64,000 bases of DNA from positions 9,088,501-9,152,500 of the forward strand of contig NC_132975.1 of the NCBI RefSeq assembly GCF_047496725.1. The letters run 5' to 3'. The notes beneath the pieces are model-generated. The model saw nothing but the letters and a program-made list of their open reading frames with translations. It did not search any database and was not told the DNA's origin. Of the stretch, positions 39,601-53,876 are shown in pieces (position 1 is the first letter of the stretch; the number at the start of each line of letters is the position of its first letter). Source of the DNA: Anoplolepis gracilipes. Lineage: Eukaryota; Arthropoda; Insecta; Hymenoptera; Formicidae. Both the position numbers and the translations under genes were made by a program.

Positions 39601-42600
39601 GATTATACGCGATTAGTTTATGTGAATTATGTTTGCGCAAATTTAGAAGTTATAACTATCGAAAAAAATCATGAATAGTAAGTTGTTGAAGTGAAACAAG
39701 AGTCCAAATTGCGTATCATTAACATAATATTTTTCCGTCTTTAGAGCCACTGTTTCATGCATATAAAGCAGGCTTATTCTCCCTGTCATTATTTCGAGAT
39801 GCTCGTTCGTCTCATCGTCCCCACACGATTAATCACGATATTTCGAGCCGCGAATCTCTCGTAGCATATATGTCTCAAAATAATGTTACATTCTACTATC
39901 AAGAATAACCTACGCGTACACATCGTATGCGGTGTGCACACGTGTCATAATAATCCAGTATATTCTGAGAAATATTTCTATGCAATGTATTCATAAACGA
40001 ATCTGGAAATGTCGTCGGTATATTCTAAAGAAAATCACCTATATCTCGGAAATCCGTGGATCCATCTTTCACATACGATACGACGAGAGAAGCACTTGAA
40101 AAGATCATTCTTTTTAGTTCTTCGCTTTTTTACGACATGTGCTTTTTCACGTTATTGGAGTTATTACGTGTGAAGATATCACGAATAATTTAACTCAATT
40201 TATCCGAAATTATATATAATTAAATCAATAAAACTACGTTTCATATTTATTATTTTTTTAATAAATGAGGGACATACATATTTTTATTGTGAATTAGATT
40301 TGTCCATCTCTCATTGTCAGTCAACTAAATAATACATAAAATATAAGACTACTATAAATAATATAAATAATATTAATTACCTTATCTGCAAGAGGTGTTA
40401 ATTACGCCCTTAAAGCAGGTGTAACGCTTTTAATGATAGAAATAGAAATCTGATCACGAGATCGAATTTCAATGGAGGAAAGAGGAGGCAGGTAACATTA
40501 CCGCTTAGTTTTGATAATTGTTCAATGATGAACACGATCGAGAATTTATGCTGCACAATTATGTTACCGTTATCGGATCATTGTCTGCGTTTAATCGCAC
40601 ATTTTCATTTCACATTCGTGCTGCGTCGCGTTTCAAAGTTGATACTGTTGAGTCACAAACTAGTTCAATCAATTTTATCGAATTGCTGGGAAAATCTAAA
40701 AACTATTTCCATGTCACGTATGTGCATCTAAAAGTCAGGGAAAAAACCACTAATCGCTTTACACATGCATGCAATTAAAAGAGAATTCATCAATTTTTTG
40801 TGTAGGATTTTGCGTAAAAAATAGCTTTCTTTACACGTGAAGATAAAAATTTAGAATGTTTACCACACATAGTTTTCTTCGGTATTTAAATATCTGGTTT
40901 TTTAATAAAAATAAGACAGAAATGTCTGGTCTTTTTGTCTTTTCATTAAAGTTTAATATCAATAAAACTTCATGTTATCTATATATCGGTATATTAAAAT
41001 AAAACTAGATTTATTAGAGAAGCCATATAAATAGAGTTCCGATTTAATTTGAAAATTCAATTAACGCTTTGAAAGGATATGCGACTGCTATTAGCAAAAG
41101 GGTTTCTCAGCGCCTATAGAAAATTTAACACGTCACGAGACTTAAACTGTATCTACATATATATCATAGTTCAAGATAGAAGTGATTCTATTGTAACTAT
41201 TGTAGAATTGTCTAGACATGTCGTATATTGTGATCCTCCAAGTGATGCAGTTATAGTCCTTCTAAGATTGTTTAATAATATCTTGCGAAATTCTAAAATA
41301 ACTATTATCTCAACCTTGGACTATATAATGTATATAAGCTCTCTTTTTAGTGACCTTCAATAATCAAAATTTAATGTCAAAATTTATTTCTTTTTAAAAT
41401 ATTTATATAATTGTGATATCTTTTTTTTCTTTGAAGAAAATATTTTTTAACTGAACAATTTTCTCGAGATTTTCTTCAATTGCATTTCTAATTTAAATAT
41501 TTCACTAATGAGGTTTGTTTATTTTTCTTCCTATTAATGATTCTTACTTTTCAAACTATATATGTCTTTTAGTATGAAAAGTTTTAATGCTTTGCATTAA
41601 GATCTGCTTTTTACTTTTGCTATGATATTTATTTTTCTTCAAGTATTTTTTGATTCTCGCGATAACGTTAATATTCCTTCACGCTATTAAAAACAAACTC
41701 GTTGGCGACAACTTGAAACGCGACAGACCGACGATGGGCATCGAACCGTAAGAGAGCGCATCTTGAAAATGCTCGCGTAGTGTCGTTCTTAGGTCAGTTT
41801 TCCAACAGTTCGAAACTGTTCGAGACAAGTAAAAAGAAGAGTGCTGCTAATGTTAGGCTGCTTTAATGTCTCCATGTTCTCCCGTTTCTGCAAACAGCTT
41901 TTCAAAGTACTTTAACTTTTCGAACATCTCTATCGCTATCTTTCAATGGAAAAGACACCTACACACAAAAGTATTATATGTATAAGAATAATACAACTAT
42001 ACTTCCTATACACATTTTTATACTTTTAAAACTACTTGCAATTTTTTAAAGCAACTTTTAAAAAATTTTTTTAATGATTTGCAATAAAATTGATTCTTTT
42101 TTAAAAAACAAAGGATATAGAAACGTATCAATAACAAAAATAGTATTTAATTCAATTAATAAGGTTAGTTTAATTGAAAAAATATAAATATATTATTTTT
42201 AGAGCATGTAAAATATTATATGCTCTCTTTAAATAAAATTATATCGCGACAAAATTACTCGAAGTAGATAGATATTCATACGCAATAAAATATTCGAAGA
42301 GCATTTGTTCCGTGTGTGAGAATACTACGATGCTTTTCGCATACTGCATTCAAATTGCGCACGGGTCTGCCAGTCGGATCATAAATCAATCGCAGCAGAT
42401 ATGAACAATTCATCGGTTAATTTCTATCCAAAGAACCTCGATCGAATTTTGTAGCTGATTGTTCTGACGATAGTGCAGAACGAACTGTTATTCTGTACCA
42501 ATTTTCGATTTGCGTAATTTCATTATATTACGCGCATGTAATTTCCAAAATGGAAAGCTTGCATGACATTTAATGCAACATGTTGTATAAATGCGTATCC

Positions 42601-42710
42601 GCTGTTAACTTGGTACTTTTCGTGTTGTAACGATAATGTGAATATCAAAAAAAAATATGTAATAGCGCTCCCTTTGTTAGTTTATATAAAGTCGTGATAA
42701 CATTTTTTCA

Positions 42711-42713
<3 letters not shown>

Positions 42714-42763
<50 letters not shown>
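42714..42763. repeat. (TA)n microsatellite
   Basis: About 25 uninterrupted AT/TA units, the longest dinucleotide tract in the window, in intron 3. Confidence 0.95.
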
Positions 42764-42765
<2 letters not shown>

Positions 42766-43770
42766 CTATATTTTCCTATATAATTTCACGATCTATTGAA
42801 CTTATAGTGAATGCATAAAAATACTAGTTTATATAATTTTCTAAGAGATGTATCTTTTTATGCTAAAAAAATAAGTCGAACAAAGTTTCTATACAAAAGA
42901 ACTTGCAACAACTTTGCATAATTATTGAAATATTATTTATCAATGCACGTGAAAGTTTTGATACATTTGAATAGATATTTATTGTTGGACGAAGCAGGTA
43001 ATTCATGGTTGACCAAAAGAACTCGAGTGGATTCGGATCTATTTTTTATAAATCGATCATTCGTATAACAGCTCTGACAATGAGTCAAAGAGGGTTTTCG
43101 TCGTTTTAACCATTTTCGTAGAGTATTCACGATGGGGTGTGGTTCGAGCAGAGAGCGGTCGAAAGTGGTAGGCTGTGTTTGAATCCATCAAAGCCTGCTC
43201 TTTTTTTCCGGCTACAGTCGATAATCGATAGCATCTAGACTTCTTCTTCGTTTTCTCACACTGCTCTCATTCTCACGTTCCAATGTCTTTCGTCTGCGGT
43301 GGCCGGAGGCATCTATTCTATTCTCTGTTAGCAACAGCGTTTCTTCCTTGCGAACAGCCCGTAAGATTCGTCATAAATTCAGGAGTTGCGTCGGCCTAGC
43401 CACCCACTATCTCGCTACGTCGCTGCATGATATATCGTGATAACTTTTATTTACGACATTCCGTCCTTTCTTTCTGAGAGAAAAAGCCAGCAAAGCGCGT
43501 TGAAAAACCTGTATTTTTCTCGCGACGCTCAGGTGGTTAGTTATCAGTATTTTTTATTTTCCTCAGCTCACAACTTTATGAAAAATGCATTGGAAGCTTT
43601 ATTTTAATTGCTTTTGCATTTATCGTTAAAGCTTGATTACTTTGTGCATTTTTGGATACCTTCATTTTTAATATCTTCAATTAATTTTTCATGAGAAATA
43701 CTCTGCTTAGTTATTTTTGTAATTATAATTTATATTATAGTATAAATATAACATTATTATTTCTCCATCT

Positions 43771-43809
43771 TTTTCAGTATGCAACGAGACACACGCACAC
43801 ACACACAAC
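43771..43809 (+). promoter_or_regulatory. Splice-acceptor-like site followed by a CA repeat
   Basis: The pyrimidine tract TTTCTCCATCTTTTTCAG ends at 43777 and is followed within 12 bases by ACACACGCACACACACACAA on the transcribed-sense strand. hnRNP L is known to bind CA-rich RNA, and the vertebrate gene autoregulates through CA-rich intronic sequence and a poison exon. An exon starting at 43778 would meet TGA in frame 0 after 15 codons. Its use as an exon is inference; the nearest fair donor downstream is GTAAGG near 44149. Confidence 0.3.
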
Positions 43810-43985
43810 GAGAAAAACTTTATGACTGATATGGAACCATATTGCTAAAATCAACTTTCAAATTTTTCAACATATCACTAGGAATATTTTTCTGTCATCA
43901 ACATAATTAAATATTAACCTTTTTAAATTGGTCAGTTGTATAGTATTGCGTTGTGATTTTTTTTTATACAATTGATGAGATCACG

Positions 43986-44022
<37 letters not shown>

Positions 44023-47000
44023 CGAAAGTTAACATCGCAAATTTGATTTTACTGGGAAATGAAAAATTGTGAGATATAGCAAAGATTCACAACTGCACAT
44101 GGGGCATTTTTCCGTGATGGAATTGGTATATATCAAAACTCAATTTTGTAAGGTCGTGAATGGGGTATAGAATCTGAAATTCTGACACTTTCATCTCGTG
44201 AAATACTTTCAAACGTTTCAGCTAGAAGGATACATTTTCTACTTTTTATCAAAGAAAACATATTGCAAAACCTCTAAACTCTAAAACACCAAATTTCTGT
44301 TACTTAATAATAAATAAGACAAAAATTTAATATTTTTTAGCAATATTGGTGCCAATTTTTTTTTTTGCTGTATGCCTAATATTAACTGGCTATTTTTTAA
44401 AATAATTAATTGACGGATATTAATAGGTATCAAATTTATTTGTCGATTAATGAATATCAAATATACTTGTCAAGTAAAAAAAAATTCTTTTCTTGCCCGA
44501 TATATGTTTCTTCAATTATAAGAAGTAGAATAATATTATATATTTTACTTTTATCTTAACGATTTTATCTTATAAAAATTAAAAAATGAAGTTTATTTAA
44601 AGATAATATCGCAAATATTATATTATTCAAATAATAGTAACTCGCATAATTCTTTTAAAATTTCTCACCGAGAAATATTTATATGGCTCGTTATAGTTCA
44701 TATCTAGTAAATATAGTTCACAACACTATTTTATTTGCCGAACAATGCAAGCTTGTAATGAATCAGCCGTGAGTTTTCCGGTGGCTTTCGGCGAGACAAT
44801 GTATCCGTCCTCCACGAAATATTGATTTTTTTTTATACGCTGCCGCTACGGATCTGGTGACATAATAGTGAGTGCACGGTTGGTCGACTGTCCGAATACC
44901 GTCGGAAGATGTATAACTGTTTGAAATTTAAGTGCCGTTGGTGTTGTGACAGGCTCGACCAGCCGGTACTCATGTATCGCGTGTCTTCGTGTCGCCGCAC
45001 CGCGTCGAATATATTATCGGTTGGATTATGAGCTATATATGTATATGTTCTCACGCAGCATACACACACGCGTTGCTATTGGATTTGCAATGTGATGGAT
45101 TATCGCGATATACGAGTGACGAACGGTCGCGAACCATAGAAATATATTTGCGAATGTCTATCAATACATCTTTTATCAGAATTATTTATCTTTAAAACAA
45201 TCTCCAAATAAACGACAAATCGATATCGATCGCGCGAAATGATTATTTGTGATGCATTTCAAACTATAATAACAAAAGAATGTTATAGGTACTACATATA
45301 TCGGATTTTCTATTTTAATTTTAATAATTTGACTTTTTTATAAATTCGGAATTTTTGAATAACTTCAAATTTTTTTAAATATACTTCGCTAACTTTTAAA
45401 TTAAAATTTGTTTGATCCAAAGTCTGTTTGGAGAAGTACATTCAAATTGAAATATTTATGAAAGATAAAATATAATATTTGTGTTAGTTCTAATCAAATA
45501 AATTCCACGCAGAATTTATGAATTTTATTTTATTTTTTTTTAACAAGATTATATGTGAAAAACAGATTGATAATCTAACACGGATGAAGAGTTGCAGATT
45601 TAGTTATAATTAATTTCGTTGCGTAATCATTATTGCGACTAACGGGGGGTTGTTAATTAATGTTATAAAATTCTTTTAATGTAGCTTTTTTCGGGCGCGT
45701 TTCTAATTAGCGATTGTCATTAGCCGTCCGCTGAAAAGGAGTTATAATCATTATTATGTCTCTATTATCTTCCTATATGTTACATTAATTTAACTACGTA
45801 CATTATCTGATACACATGGTTGTTACTAAAATGATGTTGTTAATCAAAAGTAATAAAATCCTATTATGCGAGGTTTTTTCTGTTGCTAACTTTTTTGCTT
45901 ATCGTTACACGTTTGTCATATACATGTGGGCGGTTGTTATTATTATTCCTCGATTATTATGCATATATGCAATGCAGCCATATGTATCACAGCAGATTGC
46001 AAGATCCGCGCGTTGCATGGACGCGCTATTGTATTCCTAATTGCGTCATGCGCACAATATATCTTACAGATTGTAAAATATGAGAAAGTGTTGAAAATGC
46101 ACGTTATGGAAAGATTATGGACAATTATTTTCTTCAAGTAGATTTTACATAATATATTTTGCAGAAAAAATAACTTTATAATACAACACATGAAGAGCTT
46201 ATAATATAATAATGCTTGTAAATAATATTCTCCTAAGAAATATGTTGTATACAAAAATAATTAATTACATATTTTTCTCATGCAACAATATCTATCGTAA
46301 ATCTCTTTTATGACATGATTATTATGCAAAAGAGAGATAAATGACATCATACTATAGAAAATTTTATAATAAAAATTAGAATTTTTTGTAATCGTGGTAC
46401 ACGCACATATTAACATATGAGAAAAATCACGCGATATTTTTATTCAATAATATTATATACTATACTGTATTTTATTTTTCAAAAAAATATTTTAATTATT
46501 TAAATATTTTTATACACAAACAATTGTTAGCAAACAATAAAATAAATGCTTAATTTATAATTTTTATTATAATAAATATTTTAATGTGTAATATATTAAG
46601 TCGTTATATATTTCAGCTTTATAGTAAATATTGAAAAAGGGAATAAATTTTTCAAATAATTTTTACTGTAAAATTTGTTCCGTGTAAAAGTAAATTAATT
46701 ATTAAATTAATGTATTTTGTATCATAATACTTGGAAATTAAATAATTATTGAGTAAAACATGATAAAATCGGAGTAAATTTATCACCAGACTTTGATTAA
46801 AGAATGCAATGAATGCGGCGAATTCGAGTCTCGCGTTTTATTGGCCATGCTGGTAATATACGTCGTCGACACTAACAGTTGGTGTTTCCGCTGTGCCGAT
46901 CTATATATAAAACACGCAAGAGTAAACGCGTGAACGAACATAAAGACGCAGCACTAAATACGCACGTGAGAGCACGTGGTTCCGCATTCTGTGTCGTAGC

Positions 47001-50000
47001 GACGAAATGGCGCTCACCACATTTCGCACCATGCTAAATCTCAATTAATAAAAACAGATATGAATCCGTGACGTTGTAGATTTATATCTGCGGACTAATC
47101 TCTACATGCGCGATATTCATCAAATCCATTCTAGCTTCTGCACGCCGTGCATACTAATTCTTGGCGATTAGCCTTACATCACCGTTTCCAAAATCTCGCT
47201 CATTTCTACTCGACCGTAAATTCCTCCAGTTAATACCACGGAAGAGGAAAATTTATTAGAAAATCGTGCGTGCATATTAATTATATTATATTACTATATT
47301 AAAATTAAATCAGTTTTCTTGTTTTTATTATTACTTTTTAATGTATTTAAATTTTAATATATTTAAATTTAACTAATTTAATCATTAAACTATTTAGGAA
47401 ATACAAGTTTCATTTTTAAATTTTCCCTTAATATTTTTTTAGAGTTTCAAAACATTTCTTTTTAAAGTATTTGACATTTATAAAATGGCACGAAGTGAAA
47501 CATGCATGAAAAAATGTATTTCCGCTGTAAAATTAATAAAGTATAGTTTTTTCACAAAAAATATCCATTTTATACTTGCGTACAGGGCAAACGCGCAATT
47601 TCACTGCCATTTGGCCTAGAGGGATCTAATTTTATTTTCGCTCTAATGCCTTCTCATTTTCAATCGTTCTTTTTTTCCCAGGCCAGGTTGGCAAAGCTTT
47701 TTACCGATAGCTATGCATTATCCAACGTCCGAGGCAGCATGCACGTTGTATATCAAGAGAATTTGTTTGTTATCGCAGGGAATGGAATATCAACTGTGCT
47801 TTGAATTTGGGCGATTAATCAACTGCCTGACGTTGCATACCTATACGTGGCTTTCGTGCTCTATCGATCTACGACAAATACAGATTGATCGCGTAGATGG
47901 TGTGCGCCGTTTCGCTTTCAGACCTTTAAGGGTCGTGTGGATCGACACGAATTTCCAATAATAGTGGATTGAATTTCATGCCAAAACCAATTTTGTCACA
48001 ATTAAAGAATATCCGCTGGAAAGATACAGGCACCAAATTTGATATATGATATTTCAGAGATGGAACATTGTTATATAATTAAAGTATAAGTAAATAACAA
48101 AAAATATTTTAGTTATTTTTTTTTTTTTTTACGTGTAACAATGTAATTATACGTAATACATTTACACAGTTAATAATTGTAATTCAAATTTTTATTTTAT
48201 AATCAAATCTTTAATATTAATTATTAATTATTAATGGTAAAATCTCTATCTCTTTTTCACGACTTTAAAGTTACAATGGCATTTTTGCATTGAAAACTCA
48301 TCACAACTTGGAATTTGCAATTTCCGAAGAGTTTTCGTTAATTATGCACTCATAATAAATGTATTCCATTTCCGCATCCCGCATTTCGCGTCGATATATG
48401 CAAATCTAAGCAGCAAACTATATTTTGGAATCGTGATAAACGAGTGGGATAGGTTTTTGCATACGTTGAAAGCTAGGTCATAGTCTGTTATCTCTGAGCT
48501 TCCGTAGAAGAAAAACTTCACTGAGTTAGTCACACATTTTACTGTCAACTAACGGGAAAACGTTTCACAGGATAAGACTCATAACTCTGTGTGTGAGGAC
48601 AATAATTTTCCCCGTCTTTACTAACGATATGTTGACTCCATATATTATCATTATATACACTAAAGCTGAGAAAGTTTATCATTATCGACTATAATCGATT
48701 CTGCGAGACTATTATGGATACTATTATGTATATAGTATAGGTACAAAAATTGAAATTTTTTTCTTTAACACTTTATAGAATAACAATTTCTGATTTTTCT
48801 CCATTTAGAATAGAGTCATGAACGAGCAAAGGTATCTGCTTGGGTTTATGGCAAAGTAACGCACCGTGCAGGTAATGTGTTCGTAAAGGTCGGTTTATTA
48901 GACAGCTTCTGATATACCGGCATAGTGCCGGGAACAAGGGAAAACCGTAACCATGTGTTCGAAAACATGCGAGTTATCTTGCAGCAGCCACATGTGTGTG
49001 TGTCTCGTGATCGTATCTTGAATATTTTATACTCCCGGTGCGAATTACTCCCGTGATTTATGTTGCACTAAATAAGTAGGAAGTATCTACGCTCAGTGTT
49101 ACTCGCTTTTTTTGCGAACAGAAAAGCGAGTGCATAAAGACTTGCATAAATTATGGAATTGTCAAAAATGTTTGGCGTACATTTAATGTTTTTTTTTTTT
49201 CTTTTTTTTATAATTCTTAATATGTAGATTCTTCTAAGCACTAACTTATAGTTGAAAATATGTATACATTATTAATATGTGTATTAAGTTTTTTAATACA
49301 ATAATAATAATTTATTTCATATCCGTGAAAAAAACTTTAATGGACATTAAAGAACCGTACGATTTTTTTTTCTTTTTTCATACGTATGTGATTCTTTGCA
49401 ACATCGTCCAAGTTTAAGGCAATACACGTGATGTGAAAAATAGCAAGCAAAGTAGTTCTCTTCATGGATATTTGAAGCACAATGTTGTTCAAATTTCATC
49501 GAACATATATACTAGGCATGATCTAATGCATGTTTCAGAAAGTTTACCTGGCAAATGCACACAACAGACAAAAGTCACGATCTATGGCTTTTGGCACTAC
49601 ATTTTTCATTCAATGGAATTTTTATTTGGCTGAAGGTCAAAGAATACATAATAAGAATGGTACATTTTTCCGATTAACACTAGATTTTTGATATTTGTAC
49701 TTATACGTTCGAAATATTCGATATCGGAAACTAATAAAGTGTGCCAGAAGAACTCTATTGTCGAGCGACATGATTGAAATATTTTGCTGCAGTTTGCTTC
49801 GAATCGATTATTTTTAACATGAGATAAGAATTATTATTTTTCACAAAAGCCGATGAAAGAAGATTAAAACCAAGAATATATTGAGGATAAACTTATATTG
49901 ATTTAAAAAGATCTAAACATACAAATTATTAATGTCGGCTGCAATATTTGCAACGTCATAGCTTATATACATATCTTATATACATAAACTGAATTTGAAG

Positions 50001-51344
50001 ATACTTATATGTATGTGAATTCTTTTAGAATATTTTTATAGTATAGCATAAAACTTTAATAGAAAAACTATAAAACAGGGTAGAGAAAGAACAGCTTGTG
50101 GCTGACGATGGCATCAATATTCCTAAGATACTTGGGGGAATTTTTGAATCATGATAGATTCTGCTCCTGAAACATATTACGGCGAAAGATAACGTGGTCT
50201 TCCATCATCGCATCCACCCACCTGTTCGACGTATCAATTTTATGCAGATACGGTCGCGCGGGAGAGTGCTCATGCGCTTTCGTCGCTCTTATCCGCAACT
50301 TCCTCCTTGATGCATTCTATCGACGAACTGCATTCGCGTTCGCATAAATCTTCCGCGGAATCCACCATTTCCGCGAGCTTTCATGTGAAACACCCACGTG
50401 TCGCGCCATACGACACCTTTATTACATTGTTAGTGGATTCCACTTAAAGGTCTTTGAGCGAGCACGTTTAGACATGCAATACTCTGCAATTGCGATTTTG
50501 CATTTGGTGTACCTCATTTAGAGGACGGGCAGTGAAGCTTTGAGGCAACATCGGACGCACTTTAGTAATTCAGCTCTCATGATTATGACATTTGCGTGAT
50601 GTACATACGGAATGCATATGCATTATTGTTAATTCAACAGCGTAACTCAGCACAATATTTGAAATGACTAATAAACCTATAAATAATCAAACGTATAATT
50701 GAAAGTATATTGATAAATATCAATATTATATGTATATACATACAAATGCTACATATATACAATATTAATTGTGAAAATATATCGCGAAAAAAGCACATCA
50801 AATAAAGTTATAAAAAATTTTTAATATTTTATCGCAAGCGATTAAGCCTTATTTCTTGATAAAATACGAAAAAGTTCTCGTACTTAATATTCCGTACTAT
50901 AATACGAAAATAAAAAAACAGGAATGTGCTGTTACTATATAAAACAGTAAGGCAAATGTATGTGTGTAACTCGTAAATATTTTTGCGACTTTCGTACAGA
51001 GCATGGTATATATTTATTTATTTTTTTTTTTTGTTGAAAACACTCGTTTCTGTCAGAATCTTTTAATAAAACCAGGTTTAGAAGCGCGGCGGGAGAAACA
51101 CGCTCCTCGGAATATTCATAAAGCGCGATAGCTGGGAAATTCACGGAAAAATAGGGACATTTAATTTCAGGATAAAATACGTGCATCTTTAGAATATCTA
51201 AATTGTTACGATTTGATTAATAGAAAAAAAGAATTTCTATCGCTAATGTACAGAGTCTAATAAATGGAATACAAAATGAAGATGAAATTATTTCTACATT
51301 ATTTATAAGGCAAGATCTTGACTTTATTAAATTACAAGGCAAAT

Positions 51345-51492
51345 AAAACTGGACTAATAAGAGCCGAGCGCGAGGTAAATAGCGCGAAAATAGAATAAAA
51401 CTTCTAATCGTTATCCTATCTCTGTTATGTAAGAGTTTTATTCTATTTTCGCTCTATTTACCTCGGCGCTCGGCTCTTATTAGCTCAGTTTT
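51345..51492. mobile_element. Hairpin element with ~58-bp near-perfect arms (MITE-like)
   Basis: The left arm at 51345-51403 (containing CTAATAAGAGCCGAGCGC and TAGAATAAAACT) matches the reverse complement of 51433-51492 with about three substitutions and one single-base gap, around a ~30-base loop. The arms are GC-richer than the flanks, which fits a fairly recent insertion. There is no internal frame. Weak similarity continues a few bases outside the arms. It could be a MITE or a hairpin RNA precursor. Confidence 0.7.
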
Positions 51493-53806
51493 CTTTGTTC
51501 TTATTACGTGTAATATTCAAAGTCTTATTTGATTTTGATTATTAGAATAGTTTACACAATTTCAATTTAATAAATCTCAATTGGACAATTTTATTAATGA
51601 ATCGCAATATTTCGAGCCAATTAAGAAGTATTTCTCTGTGTTGATGTCATTGTACATGCGCACTAAGGTATTGCACAAGCAGTAACTTAGGAGCTTAAAA
51701 ACCATGTTTATGTCTACCAGCGTAAGTTACAACATAATTAACTTGCTAGGGTGTAATATGTTGTGGCAACGCGTTCATAATTTGCATCTCGTGTACCTTA
51801 TTTAAGTGCATTCCGGAACAGTTTGTCCTCGAAAAAAAGGTGTTAGCTTGCGCACTCGTCGCGAATTACGCTTTTCGCGAGTTCGTGAATATTCTAAATT
51901 TGCATGTGGAATATATTTCGCGCGAAGTAGGTGTTTGCGGAGTTTCTTGCATCGTCGATTTGGGGCGATGTTGACGAAAGTATGAATGTTTCACACAATT
52001 TCGCCATCGAGTTTTATGGACAACACGTAATTAATTCGCAGGTCAAATATGGCAAGCGAGTACCTTCAACGAATTGTGTTTATCTTTGTTTGTGGTTTTA
52101 TTCCATATTTTAGGAAGCACTAGATTTGATTAAATTTGCAAAACTAGTTTGCGCCCTAAAACTAAGGAAAACATACATTATCAATTAGAAAATTCTAGAA
52201 AATTTTAACAAAAAAAAAAAAAAATATGGCTGGCTATAATTTTCTCATTAAAATTCCTTTTTAGATAATATATTTTAATTATACGTAATAAGAATCTCTC
52301 ATTTTTGTTTTAAAATCTCTTTTATCTTAAAATAAAGGAATAAAAAGAAAAGAAAAATGCAGAAAAGATTGTTCAACGTAATGTGTATTTCAATATTTTG
52401 ATGGCATCGCGATAATCTTTCTTCTCCCTCTCTATTTTATAACCTCAAGCTCTTTGGTTGACACGGTCTTTTCTTTTCTCGTCGTCTTATCGCTCTCGAG
52501 TTTGTAGCCGAAGCTCGTATAACCACGATTTCGCACTCTGTCGTCGATGGCATGCGTCATTCTGTATCAAGACGGGAGATAGGACTCTTTATTTCCGGCG
52601 AGGTGACATTATGGGTCCATTTTGCCTCCGAAGGATCCTTAATCTTGTCCGTAATTTCACTAGCATAGTCAACGACCCATAAATACACACAACATATACA
52701 TACATATATATAAAATGTGTATCCATGTCTTCCATTCTCAGTTGTGACTTAAATATTTCATTTATCTTAAACACTGATAAATCTCAAATCTGACTGAAAA
52801 TTCAATACACAATAGTCAGAGATATAATAGAACTGTAGTCTTATAAATTTTTGATGAAGTTAATAGCATCAAAGTTTTACAATGACTTCGGAATATAAGT
52901 TGGAGATAAGCATTCTGTAGGATTCTGACGATATCATTTAGATTATCAGTACTTTGGAAGTGTTAAAAGTTTAAAGTGTTTTTCTCGATTCAAATCTCTT
53001 GAAAATTTCTACAAAACTCTCGAAATATTTTAAGAATTATATGCTTCAAGCGATATTATTATGCTTTCGAATATAAAAGTAAAATTTATGCAAATTTCAT
53101 CTAAGTTAACAACACACAGATTAAATTTGCATTTGAAGGTAATGAGTAACATTTATGCCACTGTCTGAATTTTCATGAATTTAGTATATATTCTGTGCTG
53201 CTGCGTATATTATGATAATAAAAACAATACACCGCAATCTGGATTTATCCTAAGGATAATTTCGACATACGAAAAAAGGTCTCTAGTCTTAAATTTTGCA
53301 TAGTTCAACATTTGATTCAATTTTTAAATTTCGCTTAACCTAATTTGTAGAGTAAAGTATGAATAATAACCCTGGTTTTCACAGTAAAATATAAAGTGTC
53401 TCGTGTAAGAATAAATCAATATTTCAAGAGCTGATGTAACTGTATGCATTTTGAGTGTAAAAAATCTAACTTTATGTATATGTATATGTGCATGTTTTAC
53501 GTAAATTTACAACTTCGAGGATTAATTTAATAAATTCTTTCTCTTTTAAAATTTAATTAAAGTTGTGACATACAAATTTTAAAGATTTCATATTTCTATA
53601 TGACTTTTGAACTGATTTAAAACATGCATTCAAAATGCGTACGTGAACGTGGAGTAAGCGGATTCGCGATTAAACGAAACAACACACAAGTCGGATATCG
53701 AATATCGATGACACTCGTCGATCGATAACTGGCGCGGTGGGTATAAGCGCTTTATAACAGAGCGCCGAAGGATTAGGCAGTTTGAAATCCGGATTTTCGG
53801 AAAACC

Positions 53807-53808
<2 letters not shown>

Positions 53809-53842
<34 letters not shown>

Positions 53843-53876
53843 AGATAGAAGAAGAGAAAGAAGAGAGAGAGAGAGA
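53809..53876. repeat. (GA)n microsatellite and purine tract
   Basis: Sixteen uninterrupted AG units at 53809-53840 followed by a mostly AG-composed tract to 53876. A minus-strand open frame rich in Ser-Leu across it is a repeat artefact. Confidence 0.9.

Noticed and set aside
47680..47961. Possible exon after a strong acceptor (TTTTTTTCCCAG) with two open frames
   Set aside because: Neither frame matches the missing RRM of hnRNP L or any family I know, and no good donor follows. A decoy acceptor is more likely.
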